From RYN-230 sp963770545 (GTDB lineage Bacteria > Actinomycetota > Actinomycetes > Streptosporangiales > Streptosporangiaceae), in contig CAVYQF010000043.1 of assembly GCA_963770545.1 (NCBI GenBank), positions 372,001-436,000 of the forward strand: a DNA stretch of 64,000 nucleotides, given 5' to 3'. The position numbers and the translations under genes are program-made. The notes below the pieces were generated by a model, which worked only from the letters and a program-made list of their open reading frames with translations, made no database searches and was not told the DNA's origin. Shown here piece after piece: positions 25,499 through 33,667 of this stretch; within the stretch, counting starts at the first letter, position 1; every line of letters begins with the position of its first letter.

Positions 25499-25900
25499 TC
25501 AGACCCGGCGCCGCTTAGGCGGGCGGCAGCCATTGTGGGGAACCGGGGTGACGTCCTGGATCGAGCCAACCTCCAGGCCGGTCGCCTGCAGCGACCGGAT
25601 GGCGGTCTCCCGTCCAGACCCAGGACCCTTGACGAATACGTCGACCTTGCGCATCCCGTGCTCCATGGCCCGGCGCGCCGCGGCCTCGGCCGCCATCTGC
25701 GCCGCGAATGGCGTGGACTTGCGTGATCCCTTGAACCCAACCTGGCCGGACGACGCCCAGGAAATGACGTTGCCCACGGGGTCGGTGATCGAGACGATGG
25801 TGTTGTTGAACGTGCTCCTGATGTGGGCGTGCCCGTGAGCGACGTTCTTCCGTTCCTTCCGGCGCACCTTCTTGGCGCCAGTACGGCTCTTTGGCGGCAT
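25499..25900 (-). CDS. rpsK: 30S ribosomal protein S11
   Basis: A 133-residue S11 of the small-subunit platform. Recognised by the segments NVAHGHAHIRSTFNNTIVSI, GNVISWASSGQVGFKGSRKS and the C-terminal DVTPVPHNGCRPPKRRRV. It follows rpsM in the alpha operon and ends 14 nt before rpsD. Confidence 0.97.
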   Translation of the reverse strand: MPPKSRTGAKKVRRKERKNVAHGHAHIRSTFNNTIVSITDPVGNVISWASSGQVGFKGSRKSTPFAAQMAAEAAARRAMEHGMRKVDVFVKGPGSGRETAIRSLQATGLEVGSIQDVTPVPHNGCRPPKRRRV

Positions 25901-25986
25901 CTGCTTCCTATTCGGTGAGGTCGTCGGTCCGCAGTGTGGTGAGGGCTAAGGATCAGGCCCTGACCAGCAGTGGCAACGGGCGCGGA

Positions 25987-26367
25987 CTACTTCTTCCCGG
26001 CCTTCTTCTTGCCGGCCACTGTCTTCTTCCTGCCCTTACGGGTGCGGGCGTTCGTCTGGGTGCGCTGGCCGTGTACCGGCAGCCCACGACGATGACGAAT
26101 TCCCTGATAGCACCCGATCTCGATCTTGCGGCGGATATCCGCCTGCACCTCGCGGCGCAGATCGCCTTCGACCCGGTAGGTCGCCTCGATCCAGTCCCGG
26201 AGACGGACCAGGTCGTCCTCTCCGAGTTCATGGACCCTCGTGTCGCCGCTGACGCCCGTGGCGCTCAGCGTCTCGAGCGCACGGGTGCGCCCGATTCCGT
26301 AGATGTAGGTCAGAGCGACTTCCAGCCGCTTTTCGCGGGGGAGGTCAACGCCAACTAGGCGTGCCAT
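25987..26367 (-). CDS. rpsM: 30S ribosomal protein S13
   Basis: A 126-residue S13, which bridges the subunits and contacts P-site tRNA through its basic tail. Segments include ARLVGVDLPREKRLEVALTY, IYGIGRTRA and RGLPVHGQRTQTNARTRKG; the tail ends in Lys-rich sequence. It follows rpmJ in the alpha operon. Confidence 0.97.
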   Translation of the reverse strand: MARLVGVDLPREKRLEVALTYIYGIGRTRALETLSATGVSGDTRVHELGEDDLVRLRDWIEATYRVEGDLRREVQADIRRKIEIGCYQGIRHRRGLPVHGQRTQTNARTRKGRKKTVAGKKKAGKK

Positions 26368-26509
26368 GGGCGGGCAGTTCTCCTTTTCATCGAGGAGGTC
26401 GTGCGCGCCGCTCCCCCGCCCCTGCCCGGGCCGGGCCCCGGCCTCCTACCGGGGGTAACCCGTGTGCGGCTGGTGCCACACACGGGCTGCGGTGCGTGTT
26501 GGTCGGGCG

Positions 26510-26623
26510 TCAGCCCTGGCGCTGCTTGTGCCGTGGGTCAGAGCAGATGACCATCACGCGGCCATGCCGCCGGATCACCCGGCACTTGCTGCAGATCTTC
26601 TTCACACTGGGCTTGACCTTCAT
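26510..26623 (-). CDS. rpmJ: 50S ribosomal protein L36 (zinc-binding form)
   Basis: A 37-residue L36 found by reading between infA and rpsM. It begins MKVKPSVKKICSKCRVIRR and ends CSDPRHKQRQG. Cys11, Cys14, Cys27 and His32 make the zinc site of the C+ form. The preceding GGAGGCCACG supplies a ribosome-binding site. Gene order infA-rpmJ-rpsM is the conserved one. Confidence 0.97.
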   Translation of the reverse strand: MKVKPSVKKICSKCRVIRRHGRVMVICSDPRHKQRQG

Positions 26624-26671
26624 CGTGGCCTCCTCCGGCGCTGGGACAGGTCAATGTCCTGCGTCAGTCCG

Positions 26672-26893
26672 TTACTTGTACCGGTAGACAATCCGGCCAC
26701 GGCTCAGGTCGTACGGGCTCAGCTCAACGACCACCCGGTCATCGGGCAGGATGCGGATGTAGTGCATCCGCATCTTCCCGCTGATGTGGGCGAGGACCTT
26801 GTGCCCATTGTCTAGCTCCACCCGGAAGAAGGCATTGGGAAGTGACTCGACGATCCTGCCCTCGATCTCGATGGCGCCGTCCTTTTTGGGCAT
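26672..26893 (-). CDS. infA: Translation initiation factor IF-1
   Basis: A 73-residue IF-1, an OB-fold protein that binds the 30S A site during initiation. Segments are MPKKDGAIEIEGRIVESLPN, FRVELDNGHKVLAHISGKMR and ILPDDRVVVELSPYDLSRGR. A ribosome-binding GGAGGA precedes the ATG. Usually map lies upstream of infA; here the next upstream gene is a DUF1707 gene followed by adk. Confidence 0.98.
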   Translation of the reverse strand: MPKKDGAIEIEGRIVESLPNAFFRVELDNGHKVLAHISGKMRMHYIRILPDDRVVVELSPYDLSRGRIVYRYK

Positions 26894-27162
26894 ATCCTCC
26901 GCGCTTCACTGTCGGGCCCGCTCGCCACCGCTGACGGTGTGCAGGCGGGTGTTGTCTACGTTTGTTGTCATGGTGCATCCCAGGACTGTGCCGCACCAGG
27001 AATGCGTGGTCTTGCTCAACACTCGGGAGGCGACCGGCAATAGCCAGCACAGGGCAACTCACGAGCCGCAGCAGAGTCTACGCGACCCCGCTTGACATTG
27101 CGAACCAGACCCAGGGCAGAAAAATTCCCTAACGCCAACCCCCGCAGCCTACTCCCCCACGA

Positions 27163-27429
27163 CTACTTCCCGGGGCGGTCCCACGGGAGCGGTACGTTGC
27201 CGGCCCGGCCCCGGCGCAGCTTGGCGTCGGGCAGTTCGTACAGGTCAATCCCCGGCAGATCCGCCATCAGCTCATCGAGCTGGCCGAGGGTCTTCGCCTC
27301 GTAGGCGAGGTCCAGCCGCTCGTGGTATTCCTCAGCCGTCAGCCGCCCCGCGGCGAGATGCTCCCGCAGCAGGGCAGCGGTGCGGTCGCGGTCGGCGTCG
27401 GACGCGCGGATCTTCGGATCGCTCGGCAT
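27163..27429 (-). CDS. DUF1707 domain protein
   Basis: An 88-residue protein with the DUF1707 domain common in actinobacteria (IRASDADRDRTAALLREHLA, then GRLTAEEYHERLDLAYEAKT and LDELMADLPG). The ATG at 27429 is chosen because a perfect AGGAGG lies 6 nt upstream. The function of DUF1707 is not known; it often heads small membrane proteins, but this one has no transmembrane segment. It occupies the place between adk and infA where map is expected. The 269-bp space from 26894 to 27162 shows no gene. Confidence 0.85.
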   Translation of the reverse strand: MPSDPKIRASDADRDRTAALLREHLAAGRLTAEEYHERLDLAYEAKTLGQLDELMADLPGIDLYELPDAKLRRGRAGNVPLPWDRPGK

Positions 27430-27469
27430 CCGCAACCTCCTGAGGGATCTGTGCGGTTCCACCGTACCC

Positions 27470-27545
27470 ACGGCGCGGCCTGTGTCCTGACGGCCCCGCT
27501 ACGGCGCGGCCTGTGTCCTGATGGCCCCGCTACGGCGCGGCCTTA
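27470..27545. repeat. 31-bp tandem repeat downstream of adk
   Basis: A 31-bp unit starting ACGGCGCGGCCTGTGTCCTG occurs at 27470-27500 and 27501-27531 with one mismatch. A third partial copy runs into the adk stop codon at 27543. It fills the adk-DUF1707 gap where map is usually found. Confidence 0.85.
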
Positions 27546-28196
27546 GCGGATGAACCGCCGGAGGGCGCTGAGGGCCCGCTCGGTGATCTCCTCTACCGGT
27601 CCGGTGGCGTCGATGCCGAGCAGGATGCCCTCGTCGGCGTAGAACGCGACGAGCGGGGCGGTCTGCTCCAGGTAAACCTCGACCCGGTGCCGGATCGTCT
27701 CTTCCCGGTCGTCGTCGCGCTGGAACAACTCTCCCCCGCAGTCGTCGCAGGTGTTCCGGTGCGCGGGCGGATCGAACAGGGCGTGCCAGACCCGGCCGCA
27801 GCGGCGGCAGGTCCGGCGGCCCGACAGCCGCCGCACTACCTCGTCGTCGTCCACCACGAGTTCCAGGACCACGTCGAGGCGGGTGTCCCAGGAGGCGAGC
27901 ATCTTCTTGAGCGTCTCGGCCTGCGGGACGGTCCGGGGGAACCCGTCCAGCAGGAACCCCGACTGCGTATCGTCTTCCTGCAGCCGGTCGGTGACCATGG
28001 CGATGGTCACCTCGTCCGGCACCAGATCGCCGCGTTCCATAAACGCCTGAGCGCGGCGGCCGAGCGCCGTCCCCTGACTGACGTTGGTACGGAAGATGTC
28101 ACCTGTCGAGATCTTCGGGATAGACAGGTGCGACGCTATGAACTGGGCCTGTGTCCCCTTGCCCGCACCGGGGGGCCCGACGAGGACGACTCGCAC
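27543..28196 (-). CDS. adk: Adenylate kinase
   Basis: A 217-residue adenylate kinase (ATP + AMP to 2 ADP). The P-loop GPPGAGKGT is at 7-15 and the AMP-binding segment ISTGDIFR follows. The LID domain carries Cys130, Cys133, Cys150 and Cys153, a zinc site as in other actinobacterial and Gram-positive enzymes. The GTG start at 28196 shares one base with the secY stop codon, so the two are translationally coupled. Confidence 0.97.
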   Translation of the reverse strand: MRVVLVGPPGAGKGTQAQFIASHLSIPKISTGDIFRTNVSQGTALGRRAQAFMERGDLVPDEVTIAMVTDRLQEDDTQSGFLLDGFPRTVPQAETLKKMLASWDTRLDVVLELVVDDDEVVRRLSGRRTCRRCGRVWHALFDPPAHRNTCDDCGGELFQRDDDREETIRHRVEVYLEQTAPLVAFYADEGILLGIDATGPVEEITERALSALRRFIR

Positions 28197-29515
28197 TATC
28201 GCAAGAAGCCCTCATAGTTGCGCTGCTGCAACTGGCTCTCGATCTGCTTCACCGTGTCCAGTCCCACCCCCACCGCGATCAGGATGGTGGTCCCGCCGAA
28301 TGGGAACTGGCTCCCCACCCCCAGGAGCGCGAACGCGATCATCGGGACGAGAGCGATGAGCCCCAGGTACAAGGATCCGGGGGCGGTGAGCCTAGTGAGC
28401 ACGTAGTTCAGGTACTGGGCGGTCGGCCGCCCGGGGCGGATGCCGGGGATGAACCCCCCGTACTTCTTCATGTTGTCCGCCACCTCGGTCGGGTTGAACG
28501 TGATGGACACGTAGAAGTACGTGAAGAACACGATGAGAACGAAGAACAATCCCATGTAGAGCTTCGAGTCGCCGATGCTCCCGGTGCCGAGCTCGGTCTG
28601 GATGAACGAGACCCAGCCCTGCGGGTGGGTCTTGCTGCCGAACAGAGTGGCGGCCAGTTCCGGGATGTACAGCAGCGATGAAGCGAAGATGACCGGGATG
28701 ACGCCGGCCTGGTTCACCTTGAGCGGGATGTAGGTGGAGGTGCCGCCGTACATCTTGCGGCCCACCATGCGCTTGGCGTACTGCACCGGGATCCGGCGCT
28801 GGGCCTGTTCCATGAAGACCACGAAGGCCACGATCCCGACCCCGACCAGCAGCACGATGGCCAGCACGAACGAGCCCTTGACCTTGAAGACGTCGGCCAG
28901 GTAACCGAACATCTGCGAGATGACCGTGGTGAAGATGAGGACGGACATGCCGTTGCCCACGCCGCGGTCGGTGATCAGCTCGCCCAGCCACATGATGACC
29001 GCGGTGCCCGCGGTCATGCAGATGACCATGGTGGCGATGGTGAACACCGACGAGTTCGGGATCAGCGGCTCGTTGCAGTTCTGGAACAGGTTCCCGGACC
29101 GGGCGTAGGCGATGATGCCGGTCAACTGGAGGATGGCCAGCCCGATGGTGAGATACCGGGTGTACTGGGTGATCTTGGCCTGGCCGGCCTGACCCTCCTG
29201 GCGCAGCGTCTCCAGCCGCGGGATCACCACGGCCAGCAGTTGGAGGATGATGCTGGCGGTGATGTACGGCATGATGCCGAGGGCAAACACCGATAGCCTG
29301 AGCAGCGCGCCGCCGCTGAACAGGTTGACGAGCTGGTAAACGCCCGCCGCGCTGCTCGATTTCTCCAGGCCAGTACAGAAAGTGACGGCCTTCTCGGAGA
29401 TGCCGGGAGTGGGAATGGCCGCGCCGAACCGGAAAAGAGCCAAGATCCCCAGCGTGAACAGCAGCTTCTTGCGCAGGTCAGGCGTCCGGAAGGCCCGGAG
29501 GAACGCGGTCAGCAT
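28196..29515 (-). CDS. secY: Protein translocase subunit SecY
   Basis: A 439-residue SecY, the pore of the SecYEG translocon, with about ten transmembrane segments. Recognised by LRKKLLFTLGILALFRFGAA, GGALLRLSVFALGIMPYITA (the plug and TM2 region), GNGMSVLIFTTVISQM and QRRIPVQYAKRMVGRKMYGG. It ends the spc operon together with adk. Unlike many genomes, 262 bp separate it from rplO, and this gap contains ordered repeats. Confidence 0.98.
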   Translation of the reverse strand: MLTAFLRAFRTPDLRKKLLFTLGILALFRFGAAIPTPGISEKAVTFCTGLEKSSSAAGVYQLVNLFSGGALLRLSVFALGIMPYITASIILQLLAVVIPRLETLRQEGQAGQAKITQYTRYLTIGLAILQLTGIIAYARSGNLFQNCNEPLIPNSSVFTIATMVICMTAGTAVIMWLGELITDRGVGNGMSVLIFTTVISQMFGYLADVFKVKGSFVLAIVLLVGVGIVAFVVFMEQAQRRIPVQYAKRMVGRKMYGGTSTYIPLKVNQAGVIPVIFASSLLYIPELAATLFGSKTHPQGWVSFIQTELGTGSIGDSKLYMGLFFVLIVFFTYFYVSITFNPTEVADNMKKYGGFIPGIRPGRPTAQYLNYVLTRLTAPGSLYLGLIALVPMIAFALLGVGSQFPFGGTTILIAVGVGLDTVKQIESQLQQRNYEGFLR

Positions 29516-29633
29516 GCGCCGTCCTCAACTAGATGGGTCAACTGGGTGGTGCCGCGCCCTCCCAAGGGGTAGCGGCGACGGCCGGTGCGCCGCAGTGTAA
29601 CGCGTCCGCGGCACCGTAACAGCCCTCTGCACT

Positions 29634-29718
29634 CAGTCATGATGACTGTCTGCTGCACGCTGATGGACAACGCGCCACGGCGGTACAACGTCCGACTGCG
29701 GGACAACGTGCCAGCCTG
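29634..29718. promoter_or_regulatory. Palindrome and three 18-bp-spaced direct repeats upstream of secY
   Basis: CAGTCAT-G-ATGACTG (29634-29648) is a perfect 7-bp-arm palindrome. Next to it GGACAACG, GTACAACG and GGACAACG start at 29665, 29683 and 29701, exactly 18 bp apart, as part of a degenerate 18-bp repeat. They lie between rplO and secY, about 120-200 bp upstream of the secY start. On the minus strand the repeats read CGTTGTCC/CGTTGTAC and could supply -35 boxes or operator half-sites for an internal secY promoter. Confidence 0.55.
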
Positions 29719-29777
29719 GCCACGTGCCGCAGCGGCGGCCCGGGATGTCCCCGGCCGCCGCCTGGCTGGCGAGCGCA

Positions 29778-30218
29778 TCACAGCTCGGTGACGGTTCCCC
29801 CGGCGGCCGTGAGCTTCTCCCGGGCGGAGGCCGAGAACGCGTGGGCGGTCACTCTCAGTGCCACCCCCAGGTCGCCGTTACCGAGCACCTTGACGAGCTC
29901 ACCCGAGCGCACCGCGCCCTTGGCCACCAGGTCCTCAGGGGTCACGTCGCCGCCCTGCGGGTAAAGCTCGGCGAGCCGCCCGATGTTGACCACCTGGTAG
30001 GTGGTCTTGAACGCCAGGTTAGAGAAGCCCTTCAGCTTCGGCACCCGGCGCTGCAGCGGCATCTGGCCACCCTCGAATCCCAGGTGCACCTGGCCACGGG
30101 CCTTGGTTCCCTTGGTCCCGCGGCCCGCGGTCTTGCCCTTGGATCCCTGACCGCGTCCGACCCGGGTGCGCTCGGTGCGCGAGCCCGGGGCCGGGCGGAG
30201 ATGATGGAGCTTCAGCAT
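29778..30218 (-). CDS. rplO: 50S ribosomal protein L15
   Basis: A 146-residue L15, a late large-subunit assembly protein. Segments are LKLHHLRPAPGSRTERTRVG, GRGQGSKGKTAGRGTKGTKA and FEGGQMPLQRRVPKLKGFSN. It starts 2 nt after rpmD in the spc operon. Confidence 0.97.
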   Translation of the reverse strand: MLKLHHLRPAPGSRTERTRVGRGQGSKGKTAGRGTKGTKARGQVHLGFEGGQMPLQRRVPKLKGFSNLAFKTTYQVVNIGRLAELYPQGGDVTPEDLVAKGAVRSGELVKVLGNGDLGVALRVTAHAFSASAREKLTAAGGTVTEL

Positions 30219-30219
30219 G

Positions 30220-30402
30220 TCAGTCGACCTCCTCGACGGTGACGAGGTGCCGCACCGCGTAAATCATGCCGCGGAACTCGGGCCGGTCGTCCTTGACGAC
30301 CACGTGCCCGATCCGCTTCAGCCCGAGCGAGCGCAGGGACGCCCGCTGGGACTTGGTTCCCCCGATCTCCGACCGGGTCTGGGTTACCTTCAGCTGTGCC
30401 AT
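30220..30402 (-). CDS. rpmD: 50S ribosomal protein L30
   Basis: A 60-residue L30 from the ATG at 30402: AQLKVTQTRSEIGGTKSQRA, then LRSLGLKRIGHVVVKDD and a C-terminal VRHLVTVEEVD. Order rpsE-rpmD-rplO is conserved. The longer open frame upstream is not used because the domain starts here. Confidence 0.96.
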   Translation of the reverse strand: MAQLKVTQTRSEIGGTKSQRASLRSLGLKRIGHVVVKDDRPEFRGMIYAVRHLVTVEEVD

Positions 30403-30415
30403 CATCGGCCTCCGC

Positions 30416-31039
30416 TCAGCTATTGCCGGACGTGGCGCCGAGGGCGGCCGCTGCCGCGCGGGCGCGCAGCATGGCTGCCGGGGCCACATCCTCGATCGGA
30501 AGCCCGCGCCGGGCGGCGATTTCCTCGGGGCGCTTCAGGCTCTTCAGGGCGGCCACCGTCGCGTGCACGACGTTGATCGGGTTCGAGGAGCCCAGCGAGC
30601 GGGACAGCACGTCGTGCACGCCCGCGCATTCCAGCACGGCGCGCACCGGGCCGCCGGCGATGACGCCGGTACCGGGGCTGGCCGGCTTCAGCAGCACCAC
30701 TCCCGCAGACTCCTCGCCCTGCACGGTGTGCGGGATCGTGCCGGCGATCCTGGGTACCCGGAAGAACGACTTCTTGGCCGCCTCGACGCCCTTGGCGATA
30801 GCCGCGGGCACTTCCTTGGCCTTGCCGTAGCCCACGCCGACCATGCCATTGCCGTCGCCGACGATGACGAGGGCGGTGAAGCTGAACCGCCGGCCACCCT
30901 GGACCACCTTGGCGACCCGGTTGATGGTGACGACTCGCTCCAGGTAAGCGGTGCCCTTGTCGGCACCGCCGCCGCGGCGGTCGTCACGGCGGTCACGCCG
31001 TTCACCGCCGCCGCCACCACGCCGCGGAGCTCCTGCCAT
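30416..31039 (-). CDS. rpsE: 30S ribosomal protein S5
   Basis: A 207-residue S5, involved in decoding accuracy and the spectinomycin-sensitive head movement. The N-terminus has a Gly/Arg-rich extension (about 1-35). The domain segments are RRFSFTALVIVGDGNGMVGV, GYGKAKEVPAAIAKGVEAAK and GGPVRAVLECAGVHDVLSRS. The spectinomycin loop around VQGGRRFSF looks ordinary for actinobacteria. Confidence 0.97.
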   Translation of the reverse strand: MAGAPRRGGGGGERRDRRDDRRGGGADKGTAYLERVVTINRVAKVVQGGRRFSFTALVIVGDGNGMVGVGYGKAKEVPAAIAKGVEAAKKSFFRVPRIAGTIPHTVQGEESAGVVLLKPASPGTGVIAGGPVRAVLECAGVHDVLSRSLGSSNPINVVHATVAALKSLKRPEEIAARRGLPIEDVAPAAMLRARAAAAALGATSGNS

Positions 31040-31106
31040 CAGATGTTCCTTCTCTCGTAAGTCATGTGTGCAAAGTTCAGGCTGGCCAGCCGGTCCTCAA
31101 TGACGC

Positions 31107-31481
31107 TCACAGGTCCAGCCCGCCTTCGCGTACCGCGTCGGCGAGGGCCGCGATCCGGCCGTGGTAAGCCCAGCCGCTCCGGTCGAAGACGGCGGCGGAA
31201 ACCCCGGCCGCGCGCGCCCGCTCGGCGAGCAGCGTGCCGACCTGACGGGCCTTGGCCGTCTTGTCGCCGTCGGCGCCGCGGAGCGCCTCTTCCAGAGTAG
31301 ACGCGGACGCGACCGTCCGGCCCACGCTGTCGTCGATGAGCTGGACGGACGTGTGCCGGGCGGACCGGGTGACGTTCAGGCGAGGCCGCTCCGCACTGCC
31401 CATGACCTTCCTGCGGACCCGCGTGTGCCGCCGCGTCCGCGCGGCGGTGCGTCCCGGGGCCCGGGTCTTCGTGACAGCCAT
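31107..31481 (-). CDS. rplR: 50S ribosomal protein L18
   Basis: A 124-residue L18, a 5S rRNA-binding protein. Segments: RRHTRVRRKVMGSAERPRLN, SARHTSVQLIDDSVGRTVAS and the C-terminal AVFDRSGWAYHGRIAALADA. It starts 3 nt after rplF ends. Confidence 0.96.
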   Translation of the reverse strand: MAVTKTRAPGRTAARTRRHTRVRRKVMGSAERPRLNVTRSARHTSVQLIDDSVGRTVASASTLEEALRGADGDKTAKARQVGTLLAERARAAGVSAAVFDRSGWAYHGRIAALADAVREGGLDL

Positions 31482-31484
31482 TGC

Positions 31485-32021
31485 TTACTTACCAGCCTTC
31501 CCGACCTTGCGGCGGACCTGCTCACCCTGGTACCGGATGCCCTTGCCCTTGTACGGGTCAGGCTTGCGCAGCTTCCGTATGTTGGCCGCGACCTCGCCCA
31601 CCAGCTGCTTGTCAATTCCCTCCACGACAAGCCGCGTAGGTGTCTCGACGCGGAATGTGATCCCGTCCGGCGGCGTGACCGTCACCGGGTGGCTGAAGCC
31701 CAGGGCGAACTCGAGGTTCGAGCCCCGGGCCTGGACCCGGTAACCAACGCCGACGATCTCCAGAGTCTTGCTGTAGCCCTCAGTCACCCCGGTCACCATG
31801 TTGGCCACCAGGGTCCGGGACAGCCCGTGCAGCGCACGCACCTTGCCCTCGTCGTTCGGGCGGGTGACCTTCAGGGTGCTGTCCTCCCGGGCGATCTCGA
31901 TGGGAGGGGTGAGCTCCAGCGCCAGGCTGCCCTTGGGGCCCCTGACACTGACCTCACGGCCATTGAGCGTGACATCGACACCCCCGGGAATCTCCACGGG
32001 GAGCCGTCCGATTCGTGACAT
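31485..32021 (-). CDS. rplF: 50S ribosomal protein L6
   Basis: A 178-residue L6, near the sarcin-ricin loop. Segments: MSRIGRLPVEIPGGVDVTLN, VSVRGPKGSLALEL and the C-terminal KPDPYKGKGIRYQGEQVRRK. Normal length for the family; in the spc operon after rpsH. Confidence 0.97.
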   Translation of the reverse strand: MSRIGRLPVEIPGGVDVTLNGREVSVRGPKGSLALELTPPIEIAREDSTLKVTRPNDEGKVRALHGLSRTLVANMVTGVTEGYSKTLEIVGVGYRVQARGSNLEFALGFSHPVTVTPPDGITFRVETPTRLVVEGIDKQLVGEVAANIRKLRKPDPYKGKGIRYQGEQVRRKVGKAGK

Positions 32022-32031
32022 CGCGGTCTCC

Positions 32032-32430
32032 TCACCAGACGTAGGCGAGGACTTCCCCGCCTACCCCGCGCTTGTTCGCCTGCTTGTCGGTCATCAAGCC
32101 GGTCGAGGTGGAGATGATCGCAACGCCGAGACCGCCGAGCACCCGGGGCAGGTTGTCCTTCTTGGCGTACACCCGCAGGCCGGGCTTGGAGACCCGCTTG
32201 ATACCCGCGATGGAACGCTCCCGGGTCGGGCCGAACTTCAGGGTCAGCACCAGGCTCTTGCCTACCTCGGCGTCTTCCACGTTCCAGCCCGCGATGTAGC
32301 CCTCCTGCTTGAGGATCTCCGCGATCCGGACCTTGATCGTGGAACTGGGCATGCCCACGGTGTCGTGGTACGCCGAGTTAGCGTTGCGCAGACGGGTCAG
32401 CATGTCTGCGATGGGGTCGGTCATTGACAT
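32032..32430 (-). CDS. rpsH: 30S ribosomal protein S8
   Basis: A 132-residue S8, a 16S central-domain binder that regulates the spc operon in E. coli. Segments: DPIADMLTRLRNANSAYHDT, RVSKPGLRVYAKKDNLPRVL and the C-terminal ANKRGVGGEVLAYVW. It follows the zinc-type S14 gene. Confidence 0.97.
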   Translation of the reverse strand: MSMTDPIADMLTRLRNANSAYHDTVGMPSSTIKVRIAEILKQEGYIAGWNVEDAEVGKSLVLTLKFGPTRERSIAGIKRVSKPGLRVYAKKDNLPRVLGGLGVAIISTSTGLMTDKQANKRGVGGEVLAYVW

Positions 32431-32511
32431 GGCCTAAGGGCCCTCCTCGCCGTGGTTTCCCGCAGGACCTGCGGCGTGGTCAGTAGGCGCGGTTAGCGCC
32501 CAGGGTTTGGT

Positions 32512-32697
32512 CTACCAGCTGGACTTCGTGATGCCCGGCAGCTCACCGCGGTGCGCCATCGAGCGGAAGCAGATCCGGCACAGGCCGAACCTGCGGTATA
32601 CGGCACGCGGACGCCCGCAGCGGGTGCACCGGGTGTACCCGCGCACCTTGAACTTGGGCGTCCTGTTCGCCTTGACGACTAGCGCCTTCTTGGCCAC
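32512..32697 (-). CDS. rpsZ: 30S ribosomal protein S14, type Z (zinc)
   Basis: A 61-residue zinc-binding S14 with Cys24, Cys27, Cys40 and Cys43 (RCTRCGR and LCRICFR). The C-terminus HRGELPGITKSSW is typical. This short C+ form is normal at this place in the spc operon; a C- paralogue for zinc starvation would be elsewhere. Confidence 0.97.
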   Translation of the reverse strand: MAKKALVVKANRTPKFKVRGYTRCTRCGRPRAVYRRFGLCRICFRSMAHRGELPGITKSSW

Positions 32698-32700
32698 TCC

Positions 32701-33282
32701 TCAGCTCTCCTTGAACGGGAATCCGAGCCGGCGCAGCAGCGCGCGGCCTTCATCGTCGGTGGGCGCCGTGGTCACGAGCGTCACGTCCATGCCACGCTGA
32801 CGGTCCACCTGGTCGGCGTCGATCTCATGGAACATGAGCTGCTCGTTCAGCCCGAAGGTGTAGTTCCCCCGGCCGTCGAACTGCCGGTCGGACAGGCCGC
32901 GGAAGTCACGGATCCGGGGCAGGGCCAGCGACAGCAGCCGGTCGCAGAACTCCCACATCCGGTCGCCGCGCAGGGTCACGTGCGCGCCGATGGGCATGCC
33001 CTCGCGCAGCTTGAACTGGGCGATCGACTTACGGGCCCGGGCGACCGCCGGCTTCTGCCCGGTGATCACCGTGAGGTCCCGCAGCGCGCCGTCGATCAGC
33101 TTCGCGTCCCGGGCCGCCTCGCCGACCCCCATGTTGACCACGATCTTGGTCAGCGTGGGGATCTGCATCACGTTGGCGTACCCGAACTCCTCGCGCAGGG
33201 CCGGCGCGATCTCCTGCCGGTAGCGCTCCTTGAGCCGCGGCACGGGCCGGGCTACCCGGGTCTCTTGCGTCGTGGTCGTCAT
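32701..33282 (-). CDS. rplE: 50S ribosomal protein L5
   Basis: A 193-residue L5, a 5S rRNA and P-site tRNA contact protein. Segments: RYRQEIAPALREEFGYANVM, ITGQKPAVARARKSIAQFKL and RGMDVTLVTTAPTDDEGRAL. Its start shares one base with the rplX stop (TGATG). Confidence 0.97.
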   Translation of the reverse strand: MTTTTQETRVARPVPRLKERYRQEIAPALREEFGYANVMQIPTLTKIVVNMGVGEAARDAKLIDGALRDLTVITGQKPAVARARKSIAQFKLREGMPIGAHVTLRGDRMWEFCDRLLSLALPRIRDFRGLSDRQFDGRGNYTFGLNEQLMFHEIDADQVDRQRGMDVTLVTTAPTDDEGRALLRRLGFPFKES

Positions 33283-33641
33283 CAGAAGTCCTTACCGCCC
33301 GGGCGGGAGACCCGGATCTTGGCGCCGTCCTCGTCGAAACGGAACCCGGCACGGGCCGGCTTCTTGGTGTCCGGGTCAACCAGCTGGACGTTGCTCACGT
33401 GGATGGGCGCCTCGGTGTTCGTGATGCCGCCTTCCTTGGCTCCACGAGCTCCCTGGTAGTCCACCTTCTTGTTCTTGCGGACCATGTTGACCCCTTGCAC
33501 CAGCACCCGCTGCCGCTCGGGGTCGGCGAGGATGACCGTGCCCTCCCGGCCACGGTCCCGGCCCGCGACGACCACCACGTGGTCGCCCTTCTTGATCTTC
33601 ATGCGCGGCGGCCTGGCCGTCGCACTGTCTTTCTTAGCCAT
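33282..33641 (-). CDS. rplX: 50S ribosomal protein L24
   Basis: L24 initiates large-subunit assembly. The KOW-containing domain runs from MKIKKGDHVVVVAGRDRGRE through VQGVNMVRKNKKVDYQGARG. The start is ambiguous: a GTG at 33671 overlaps the rplN stop, but the ATG at 33641 has AGGAAGG at good spacing and gives 119 residues with a short basic N-terminus. I prefer the latter. Confidence 0.92.
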   Translation of the reverse strand: MAKKDSATARPPRMKIKKGDHVVVVAGRDRGREGTVILADPERQRVLVQGVNMVRKNKKVDYQGARGAKEGGITNTEAPIHVSNVQLVDPDTKKPARAGFRFDEDGAKIRVSRPGGKDF

Positions 33642-33667
33642 CGCGGCCTTCCTGCTGCTGGTGCTCA

